From contig JBDRGX010000041.1 of the NCBI GenBank assembly GCA_043817485.1, forward strand, positions 1 to 7,732: 7,732 bases of DNA, read 5' to 3'. This document shows, one piece after another, positions 1-6,573 of the stretch (position 1 is its first letter; each line of letters opens with the position of its first letter). The translations under genes and the position numbers were made by a program. The notes beneath the pieces were generated by a model. That model did not search any database. It was not told the origin of the DNA and saw only the letters and a list, made by a program, of their open reading frames with translations. This DNA comes from JBDRGX01 sp043817485 [NCBI: bacterium]. Lineage in GTDB: Bacteria > JBDRGX01.

Positions 1-23
1 TATTTTTAAAATGATCATCTATG

Positions 24-140
24 AGACTGTGTCATAACTCTAAATCTAGACATCCATACCACAACATATTGTGGTTTTGTGGAAACCTACCACTTTATGT
101 TGTAAAACAATTGCCGTGAAATTGAATTATGACACAGTCT
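24..140. mobile_element. MITE-like inverted-repeat element, no coding capacity
   Basis: A perfect 14-bp inverted repeat bounds this 117-bp segment: AGACTGTGTCATAA at 24-37 and its exact reverse complement at 127-140. Allowing one mismatch extends it inward to 17 bp (24-40 with 124-140). Inside are a second perfect 8-bp inverted repeat (ACAACATA 61-68 with TATGTTGT 96-103) and a competing hairpin (ACCACAA 58-64, loop CATA, TTGTGGT 69-75). GC is about 35%, above the roughly 25% of the adjacent gene. Ends of the GACTGTGTCA type resemble terminal repeats of several DDE-transposase insertion sequences, and a short element with such ends and no ORF fits a MITE or the collapsed remnant of an IS. I see no clear target-site duplication, so an extended regulatory stem-loop remains possible. 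Confidence 0.5.
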
Positions 141-184
141 GCATGAATTGCCCCTATAACCAATTTTCCCTACAACAAATAAAC

Positions 185-212
185 TTGACTTTTTTTTGTT
201 TAAGAGTAAAAT
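185..212 (+). promoter_or_regulatory. Putative sigma-70-type promoter of the bioDA fusion gene
   Basis: A -35-like TTGACT (185-190) and a -10-like TAAAAT (207-212) are separated by 16 bp and lie about 70 bp before the GTG start of the biotin gene. The -35 sits within ACTTGAC (183-189), which is repeated in inverted form as GTCAAGT at 235-241; this could be an operator arm or chance in AT-rich DNA. I found no convincing BirA-type operator here. Confidence 0.4.
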
Positions 213-276
213 TTTATGTTAAAATTAAAAAATGGTCAAGTAAAATTAATTTTATTTATAAGCAAAAATGGGGTAA

Positions 277-2307
<2,031 letters not shown>

Positions 2308-2469
2308 ATAGGAGTGAAAAAAAAGGTTCTAACATGTCAATTTGTAATCACATTTTGAAGTCATTACAATTAAATAAAAATAATAGTTGCAATTTTTAAG
2401 TTTGTGATTATTTAAATTACATTTACACTTTTATCTAAATATGTAACCATCTTTTGAAGATAATACAGA
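2308..2469. other. Convergent intergenic spacer with an orphan SD and two diverged repeat copies
   Basis: This spacer separates the forward biotin gene from the convergent toxin-antitoxin pair. Three bases after the bioDA stop is a Shine-Dalgarno-like AGGAG (2310-2314) with no gene to serve. Two related motifs follow, starting at 2342 and 2441. They share TGTAA, an identical TTTTGAAG core (2353-2360 and 2452-2459) and TACA at equal spacing, 20 of 27 positions in all. The first copy is bounded by TTGTAAT/ATTACAA arms (2342-2348, 2363-2369), and the second contains the small palindrome ATCTT-TTG-AAGAT (2449-2461). No standard GC-rich terminator is visible, so any termination here would rely on weak AT-rich structures. 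Confidence 0.45.
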
Positions 2470-2667
2470 TTATTTAGCAAATGAATAGCTTCCATCTGCA
2501 TTTTTTATTAAATGAGCATTTAGTCTTTTTACAGCTTCATTCATTCCTTCCTGATAATATTTCTGCTTTTCCTCAAAGGTCTTATTTCTAATATCCCTAT
2601 ATACTTCATTCTTCCATTTCCATACTTCAAGTAATGCCACTGGCATATTTTTTTCAGATGATTTCAT
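2470..2667 (-). CDS. Small antitoxin-like partner of PIN toxin
   Basis: This 65-residue charged protein is most likely the antitoxin for the PIN-domain protein directly upstream. Its start overlaps the toxin stop by 4 bp (ATGA), so the two are translationally coupled. The segment ALLEVWKWKNEVYRDIRN (about residues 11-28), followed by the FEEKQKYYQEG helix and the ending NADGSYSFAK, recalls the short 'LKEVWEWKE-VYED' proteins that I know accompany PIN-domain toxins of the SWNFKHL type. This is recall of a family pattern, not a search result. There is no membrane segment or signal peptide and no obvious DNA-binding fold. The start is well fixed by a near-ideal GGAGGTGAT (minus-strand reading of 2674-2682) 6 nt before the ATG. 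It ends 162 bp from the convergent bioDA gene. Confidence 0.75.
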   Translation of the reverse strand: MKSSEKNMPVALLEVWKWKNEVYRDIRNKTFEEKQKYYQEGMNEAVKRLNAHLIKNADGSYSFAK

Positions 2668-3143
2668 TTATATATCACCTCCATTGGGTTGGTTAAAATT
2701 AGTGGATAAAAGTATCCCCTTTTCTCATTGATTATTTTAATGCTGAATTGTTTTTGAATGTTGGCTAAATGCTTAAAATTCCATGACAAAAGAATATCCA
2801 TCTGATAGCAGGTTGAGATAGCAACATGTTGAGCATCTTCTATTTTCTTATGAGGAATAACCTTTTCCTTGAGATAAATATTAGCAAGATCATCTGATTC
2901 CTTATCCAATCTCAAAATTCTTAAATGATACTTTTCAATTACTTCTAAAAGCTTTTTCTTTTTTAATTCATCCTTTGTTTTTCCAATTTCTCTGATTAAA
3001 ACATCGGAAATATAAACAAGGTATTTCTCTTTTTCAACATAGTCCTCAAAAAACTCCTTGGTAATCTTCTTGAATTCTGGAGCATCATCAGCAAAGAGAA
3101 AATTTATTACAGAAGTATCAAGGTATATTTTAAGTTTTTTCAT
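2664..3143 (-). CDS. PIN-domain protein, probable VapC-like toxin nuclease
   Basis: This 159-residue protein is a PIN-domain Mg-dependent ribonuclease candidate, typically the toxin of a type II toxin-antitoxin pair. The N-terminal YLDTSVINFLF puts the first catalytic Asp at 9. Glu52 lies in DVLIREI, Asp103 in EDAQHVAIS, and the fourth acidic site is followed by LLSWNFKHL (about 118-126), a signature I associate with one common PIN subgroup whose members also end in 'iN...GY...i.TP.EVi', as here (INEKRGY, LTNPMEVIY). All expected acidic residues are present, so it looks active. Spot counts give roughly 28-33% GC, slightly above the core genes, consistent with acquisition. The toxin precedes its antitoxin, the reverse of most type II pairs. 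I see no good SD before its ATG, whereas the antitoxin has a strong one. RNA target unknown. Confidence 0.87.
   Translation of the reverse strand: MKKLKIYLDTSVINFLFADDAPEFKKITKEFFEDYVEKEKYLVYISDVLIREIGKTKDELKKKKLLEVIEKYHLRILRLDKESDDLANIYLKEKVIPHKKIEDAQHVAISTCYQMDILLSWNFKHLANIQKQFSIKIINEKRGYFYPLILTNPMEVIYK
2674..2682 (-). promoter_or_regulatory. Strong Shine-Dalgarno of the antitoxin, inside the toxin 3' end
   Basis: On the minus strand this reads GGAGGTGAT, a 9-base match to the 16S anti-SD core, 6 nt before the antitoxin ATG (2667-2665). It lies within the last codons of the PIN gene. With the 4-bp ATGA overlap, it should give much stronger translation of the antitoxin than of the toxin from one mRNA. 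Confidence 0.8.
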
Positions 3144-3442
3144 TATTTTATTTTTTATAGCAATCTCTTGTTATTTGAATTTTTGAATTAACTATAAGTT
3201 GGGAATCAATTGAAAATAAAGAAAAAAAAACTTCATGTTTTTTTTCTTTATTAAAAACATTGTTATAATATATGCAGAAATTTAGATTGTTATCAAAAGT
3301 TTTACAGATAAAAAAATTACCAAAAGCATTTTTTTTATCTGTTATTATGTGATACAAAAGAATAAATTCGAAACAATTGAAAAATTTAATTTTTTACATG
3401 TTTATAATTTTAATTAGAATAGATATTTTTAAAATTTTAAAA
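3144..3442. other. Very AT-rich spacer between rplT and the PIN gene
   Basis: About 300 bp without a gene I can support. A 69-codon minus-strand reading frame (3148-3357) exists, but it has no SD, no recognisable motif and a composition typical of random AT-rich DNA. The spacer must hold the end of the infC-rpmI-rplT transcript and any promoter of the PIN gene. Its only strong structure is the hairpin at 3215-3252, described separately. No canonical -35/-10 pair for the PIN gene stands out. Confidence 0.5.
3215..3252 (-). terminator. Perfect 15-bp AT hairpin, possible terminator of the ribosomal operon
   Basis: AATAAAGAAAAAAAA (3215-3229) and its exact reverse complement (3238-3252) are separated by an 8-nt loop. 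The stem has one G-C pair. Read on the minus strand, a short T-run follows the stem, and it lies about 190 nt after the rplT stop and about 70 nt before the PIN start. It may end rplT read-through, but its lack of a GC-rich stem makes it a poor standard intrinsic terminator. Confidence 0.35.
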
Positions 3443-3796
3443 TTATTTTTCTGCTTTTGCCATATTTACTATTTCTGTAAATGTTTTTGGATTATTTATT
3501 GCTAAATCTGATAATACTTTTCTATCAAGCAATATATTTAAGTCTTTTAATCTTTTTATAAATCTACTATAAAGTATTTCTTCTTTTCTACAAGCAATAC
3601 TTAATCTACTTATCCAAAGAGCTCTAAAAGTTCGTTTATTTGTTTTTCTATCTCGTGTTTGATAAGATAAAGCTTTTAATAAAGATTCTTTCGCTCTTCT
3701 ATATCGAGTTTTTCTATTTCCACGGAATCCTTTTGCTAATTTTAGAACTTTTTTTTTCCGTTTTCTTGAAGCAACACTAGTGTTTACTTTGGACAT
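3443..3796 (-). CDS. rplT: 50S ribosomal protein L20
   Basis: L20 binds 23S rRNA early in large-subunit assembly and in well-studied bacteria represses its own operon. The 117-residue length is normal. Family hallmarks are present: a basic N-terminus (SVASRKRKKKVLKLAKGFRG), the helix with YRRAKESLLKAL, the RDRKTNKRTFRALWISR segment, then YSRFIKRLK and LDRKVLSDLAINNPKTF. The start is supported by GGAG five bases before the ATG. It is the last gene of the infC-(zinc ribbon)-rpmI-rplT unit, 54 bp after rpmI. It is AT-rich, like the core genes. Confidence 0.97.
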   Translation of the reverse strand: MSKVNTSVASRKRKKKVLKLAKGFRGNRKTRYRRAKESLLKALSYQTRDRKTNKRTFRALWISRLSIACRKEEILYSRFIKRLKDLNILLDRKVLSDLAINNPKTFTEIVNMAKAEK

Positions 3797-3850
3797 CTTT
3801 ACTCCTATAATAATTAAATAAAATTTAGAAAATTTTTTAAATTAATATTT

Positions 3851-4051
3851 TTAAAGATAAGGAATTAATATTTTAATTCTTTTTGTTTCTGCTGCACTAA
3901 CTAATCCAGATTTTCTTAAATTTCTTTTTTGTTGAGCACTTTTTGAAGAAAGTTTATGTCTTGAAAAAGCTTTTTTTCTTTTGATTTTACCTTTACCAGT
4001 AACTTTAAATCTTTTAGCTGCTCCTTTTTTAGTTTTCAATTTATAACCCAA
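3851..4051 (-). CDS. rpmI: 50S ribosomal protein L35, TTG start
   Basis: This 66-residue basic protein is L35 of the large ribosomal subunit: [26 protein letters not shown] at the N-terminal half and [22 protein letters not shown] at the end are typical. The family normally begins M-P-K-(M/L)-K-T; here it begins M-G-Y-K-L-K-T from a TTG codon (4051-4049). No ATG or GTG is available in frame between the preceding stop (4072-4070) and that point, and AGGAG lies 9 nt upstream. That SD is inside the last codons of the zinc-ribbon gene, whose stop is separated from this TTG by a single base. GC is about 25%. The altered N-terminus coincides with the upstream direct repeat, which suggests that the junction was rebuilt. 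Confidence 0.95.
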   Translation of the reverse strand: MGYKLKTKKGAAKRFKVTGKGKIKRKKAFSRHKLSSKSAQQKRNLRKSGLVSAAETKRIKILIPYL

Positions 4052-4068
4052 GTTATAGTTCTCCTTTC
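4047..4068 (-). repeat. rpmI-side copy of 22-bp direct repeat (functional SD and TTG start)
   Basis: On the minus strand this reads GAAAGGAGAA-C-TATAA-C-TTGGG. It matches 20 of 22 bases of the segment at 4420-4441, on the infC side of the zinc-ribbon gene and 373 bp away. In this copy the SD and TTG start are used by rpmI, and the same bases encode the KKGEL end and stop of the zinc-ribbon protein. Confidence 0.75.
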
Positions 4069-4328
4069 TTTACAATTGATATGTCTGTACCACAGTTTTT
4101 GCATTTCTTTGCACCTAAAACCACTTCTCCCCCACAATCTGGACACTTTTTCATTTTCATATTTGGACCGATCGCAATAATCAGCCATCCAATTGCCCCA
4201 AGCAAAAATCCAAATACTATGCCGGCTCCAGTTCGACCTTTTGACTTCCCAATAGTTGCTCCAATAAGTGATCCTATTATTACATAAAGTAAAATAATGA
4301 GAAGCGTATTATCCAATATATTATCCAT
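4053..4328 (-). CDS. Small two-TM membrane protein with C-terminal zinc ribbon
   Basis: This 91-residue protein has two predicted hydrophobic segments (about 9-27 and 36-54) joined by a basic Gly-rich loop (GKSKGRTG). A likely cytosolic zinc ribbon follows: C62-P-D-C65-G-G and C76-K-N-C79-G. This resembles a widespread family of small 'TM plus zinc-ribbon' proteins of unknown function; the Cys pairs suggest metal binding, and I assign no activity. It sits between infC and rpmI, an unusual place, at about 36% GC against about 25% for rpmI. It has its own good SD (AAGGAG, 8 nt before the ATG) and a possible promoter just upstream. Its last codons (KKGEL, TAA) are part of the direct repeat carrying the rpmI SD, so the natural C-terminus may have been altered on insertion. 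Probably horizontally acquired. Confidence 0.85.
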   Translation of the reverse strand: MDNILDNTLLIILLYVIIGSLIGATIGKSKGRTGAGIVFGFLLGAIGWLIIAIGPNMKMKKCPDCGGEVVLGAKKCKNCGTDISIVKKGEL

Positions 4329-4395
4329 TCGAATTCTCCTTGATTAATTTTTGCATAACATCAAAAATAATTTTTCAAAAATTACAATAAAATTA

Positions 4396-4424
4396 ATTAT
4401 AATACATTTTAAAATCTAGCCCAA
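4396..4424 (-). promoter_or_regulatory. Possible promoter before the zinc-ribbon gene
   Basis: On the minus strand a perfect TATAAT (4401-4396) lies 17 bp after TTGGGC (4424-4419), a poor -35 matching 3 of 6 bases. It is about 70 bp before the zinc-ribbon ATG and would also serve rpmI and rplT. The -35 falls inside the inactive copy of the direct repeat. Perfect -10 matches are common in DNA this AT-rich. Confidence 0.25.
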
Positions 4425-4441
4425 ATTATAATTCTCCTTTC
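4420..4441 (-). repeat. infC-side copy of 22-bp direct repeat (dead rpmI-like start)
   Basis: This begins 6 nt after the infC stop and reads, on the minus strand, GAAAGGAGAATTATAATTTGGG, shown here split as GAAAGGAGAA plus TTATAATTTGGG. It differs from the rpmI-side copy at 2 of 22 bases. It has the same SD and TTG-GG, but the next codon is TAG, so it cannot start a protein. It looks like the former infC-rpmI junction, or a duplicate made when the zinc-ribbon segment entered. Confidence 0.7.
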
Positions 4442-4447
4442 ATATTA

Positions 4448-4987
4448 TTAAATTTTTTTCTTTTTTGATATTGGAGCAAAAAATATTATTATACTTTTAC
4501 CTTCCATTTTAGGAGGCTTTGCTATTTCTGATATATCTTTTAAATCTTCTATTAAACGATTTGTTAAATTATTTCCATATTCTACATGAACAATTTCTCT
4601 TCCTCTAAATGTAATAACTACTTTTATTCTATGACCTTTTCCTAAAAAATTTTTGATATGATTCATTTTAAATAAATAATCATGTTCATCTATTAATGGT
4701 CTCATTTGAATTTCTTTTACAAGAATTACTTGTTGTTTTTTCTTTGCTTCACTTTCTTTTTTTTCTAAATCATATTTATATTTTCCATATTCCATAATTT
4801 TACAAACTGGAGGATTGGCTGTTGGTGCAGTTTCTATTAAATCAAGATGTCTTTCTCTTGCCATTCTTAATGCTTCATAAGTTCGCATAATTCCAAGTGG
4901 ATTATTGTTTTCATCAACTACCCGCACTTCTGGAATTCTAATTCTTTCATTTACTCTAATTGGTTTTATAATGTTATGAACCTCCAT
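4448..4987 (-). CDS. infC: Translation initiation factor IF3
   Basis: IF3 binds the 30S subunit, prevents early joining with 50S and checks start-codon and initiator-tRNA pairing. The 179 residues (from ATG) give the normal two-domain layout. The N-domain covers about 8-75, with VNERIRIPEVRVVD, LGIMRTYEAL and NPPVCKIMEYGKYKY. A Lys-rich helical linker follows (75-86). The C-domain has VKEIQMRP, the DYLFKMNHIKNFLGKGHRIKV helix-strand and TFRGREIVH (126-134). The ATG at 4987 lacks a well-spaced SD, whereas GGAGG overlapping it is 8 nt before an in-frame ATT at 4972-4970, so the true start may be that ATT (174 residues), as in IF3 genes that sense their own level. It heads the rpmI-rplT operon, and a TTGACA promoter and a leader hairpin lie upstream. 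Confidence 0.96.
   Translation of the reverse strand: MEVHNIIKPIRVNERIRIPEVRVVDENNNPLGIMRTYEALRMARERHLDLIETAPTANPPVCKIMEYGKYKYDLEKKESEAKKKQQVILVKEIQMRPLIDEHDYLFKMNHIKNFLGKGHRIKVVITFRGREIVHVEYGNNLTNRLIEDLKDISEIAKPPKMEGKSIIIFFAPISKKKKI
4981..4985 (-). promoter_or_regulatory. Shine-Dalgarno that points to an ATT start for infC
   Basis: On the minus strand GGAGG occupies 4985-4981. Its first G is the last base of the apparent ATG start codon. It is followed by 8 nt and then an in-frame ATT (4972-4970). The only other AGGAGG in the leader is 19 nt before the ATG, too far for normal use. Rare AUU starts are well known for infC in enterobacteria. Confidence 0.6.
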
Positions 4988-5000
4988 TAAAAAATTTTAA

Positions 5001-5030
5001 ACCTGTCCTCCTATTTTCTCAAGAACAGAC
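5001..5030 (-). promoter_or_regulatory. Leader hairpin upstream of infC
   Basis: In the mRNA, CUGUUCU (5028-5022) can pair with AGGACAG (5009-5003) across a 12-nt loop, with one G-U pair; two further G-U pairs can extend the stem to 5030/5001. The 3' arm covers part of an upstream AGGAGG, and a broken U-rich run follows before the ATG. It may be an attenuator or a protein-binding leader like those controlling IF3-L35-L20 operons elsewhere; sequence similarity to a known leader family was not established. Confidence 0.4.
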
Positions 5031-5056
5031 TCTGCAAAAATTTATTAAAAAATCTT

Positions 5057-5083
5057 TTAATATCATTTTTATTTTTTTGTCAA
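5057..5083 (-). promoter_or_regulatory. Promoter of the infC operon
   Basis: On the minus strand a perfect TTGACA -35 (5083-5078) and TATTAA -10 (5062-5057) are 15 bp apart, and the -10 carries an upstream TG (TGA-TATTAA), as in extended -10 promoters. It lies in the 134-bp gap between gcvPB and infC and would give a leader of about 60 nt including the hairpin. The short spacer is the weak point. Confidence 0.5.
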
Positions 5084-5121
5084 GAAATTTGTATAATTCT
5101 AATTTTTCAATTTTTAAAAAA

Positions 5122-6573
5122 TTATTTTTGGAAGTCATATCTTAAATTAAGTTCTCTTGCAGCTTTTGTTTCATCTAATCTTTTAACTGACATATTTATT
5201 GGTGCTTGCTTTAATTTTTCTGGATTAGATTTTGCTAAATTAGCAATTTCTTTCATTATATTTATAAATTCATCTAATGTTTGCTTTGATTCTGTTTCTG
5301 TTGGTTCAATCATTATTGCTTCTTTTACAATCAATGGAAAATATATTGTAGGTGGATGAATTCCTTTATCTATTAAATATTTAACAATATCTAATGCTGT
5401 AATATGATTTTCTTCTTTTTGTTTTAATGCAGAAAAAACACATTCATGCATACAAGTTTTATCATAAGGAAAATCAAAATATTCTTTAAGCAATTCTTTA
5501 CAATAATTAGCATTAAGAACTGCTATCTCTGATGCTTCTATCAATCCTTCTTTCCCTAATAATAAAATATATGCATAAGCTTTCAAAATAACTAAAAAAT
5601 TACCATAAAAAGATGCAATATTTCCTATTGAATTTAGTTCATCATAATTTAAAGAAAAATTCTCATTTTTAATTATTCTGGGAATTGGTAAAAATGATAT
5701 TAGATTTTTTTTTACTCCAACTGGTCCAGAACCTGGACCACCACCACCATGTGGTGTAGAAAATGTTTTATGCAAATTCAAATGAACAATATCAAATCCA
5801 ATATCTCCAGGTCTGCATTTACCTAAAATAGCATTAAGATTTGCTCCATCATAATACATCAAAGCATCTACTTTATGTGCTAAATCACAAATTTCTTTTA
5901 TATTTGGATTAAAAATTCCCAAAGTATCTGGACAAGTAAGCATAACACCCGCAACATCTTCATTTAATTTATTTTCAAATTCTTCCAAATTCATATAACC
6001 ATTTTTATCTGTTGATACCGTAATTATTTCAAATCCTCCAATTGCTGCACTTGCTGGATTTGTTCCATGAGAACTATCTGGGACAATAATATATTTTTTG
6101 TGATTACCTTTAAATTTATGATAATGTGAAATAAGAATAACACCTGTAAGCTCTCCATGTGCTCCAGCAAATGGTTGCATTGTAAATGCATCCATTCCAG
6201 TAATTTCACATAATAATTTTTCTGTTTCATAAAGAACTTCTAAAGATCCTTGTGTAAATAAATTACCTTTTTGTATTTGTGAAAGTAAAGGATGTATTTC
6301 TGTAAAACCAGAAAAATTTGCTATTTTTTCAGTGAATTTAGGATTGTATTTCATAGTACAAGAACCTAATGGGTAAAAATTAGTATCTACTGAAAAATTT
6401 TTACGAGAAAGATTAGTAAAATGTCTTACTACATCTAATTCAGATACTTCTGGTAATTCTGGTTCTTTTTCTCTAAGATAACAAGATGGCAAGTTATTTT
6501 TTGAAAAAACATCAGATTTTGGTAATTTTAATCCCGTTCTATTTTTTACACTTTTTTCAAAAATTAATTGCAT
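5122..6573 (-). CDS. gcvPB: Glycine dehydrogenase (decarboxylating) subunit 2, PLP-binding P-protein half
   Basis: This is the catalytic half of the split P-protein of the glycine cleavage system, which decarboxylates glycine and passes the aminomethyl group to lipoyl-GcvH. The 483-residue length fits the family. Visible hallmarks are LIFEKS at the N-terminus, [19 protein letters not shown] (38-56), [13 protein letters not shown] (67-79), [17 protein letters not shown] with probable PLP-ring Asp242, and [20 protein letters not shown] with Schiff-base Lys269. The C-terminal part contains [24 protein letters not shown], also typical. Start is ATG at 6573, preceded by GGAG about 8 nt upstream. 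It overlaps the end of gcvPA by 10 bp, so the subunits are translationally coupled for heterotetramer assembly. The pair probably belongs to a gcv operon continuing beyond the right edge. Confidence 0.97.
   Translation of the reverse strand: MQLIFEKSVKNRTGLKLPKSDVFSKNNLPSCYLREKEPELPEVSELDVVRHFTNLSRKNFSVDTNFYPLGSCTMKYNPKFTEKIANFSGFTEIHPLLSQIQKGNLFTQGSLEVLYETEKLLCEITGMDAFTMQPFAGAHGELTGVILISHYHKFKGNHKKYIIVPDSSHGTNPASAAIGGFEIITVSTDKNGYMNLEEFENKLNEDVAGVMLTCPDTLGIFNPNIKEICDLAHKVDALMYYDGANLNAILGKCRPGDIGFDIVHLNLHKTFSTPHGGGGPGSGPVGVKKNLISFLPIPRIIKNENFSLNYDELNSIGNIASFYGNFLVILKAYAYILLLGKEGLIEASEIAVLNANYCKELLKEYFDFPYDKTCMHECVFSALKQKEENHITALDIVKYLIDKGIHPPTIYFPLIVKEAIMIEPTETESKQTLDEFINIMKEIANLAKSNPEKLKQAPINMSVKRLDETKAARELNLRYDFQK

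Noticed and set aside
196-225. Possible BirA-type biotin operator before bioDA
   Set aside because: TTGTTTAAG and TGTTAAAA resemble half-sites loosely, but the spacing is wrong and the second half is in poor agreement. In DNA this AT-rich it is likely chance.
2334-2399. 21-codon forward ORF after bioDA
   Set aside because: The only nearby SD is 19 nt away, too far; the peptide has no recognisable features.
3148-3357. 69-codon minus-strand reading frame between rplT and the PIN gene
   Set aside because: No SD, no motif, and it is dominated by AT-rich filler and the long A/T hairpin. I could not support it as a gene or a recognisable relic.
4081-4287. 68-codon forward reading frame opposite the zinc-ribbon gene
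   Set aside because: Antisense shadow: the opposite strand encodes clear CxxC pairs and two membrane segments with a proper SD.
5092-5097. Perfect TATAAT on the plus strand after gcvPB
   Set aside because: No suitable -35 and no forward gene follows; perfect -10 hexamers are expected by chance at this base composition.
6024-6230. 68-codon minus-strand frame inside gcvPB
   Set aside because: It lies wholly within the well-supported gcvPB frame and has no independent signals.
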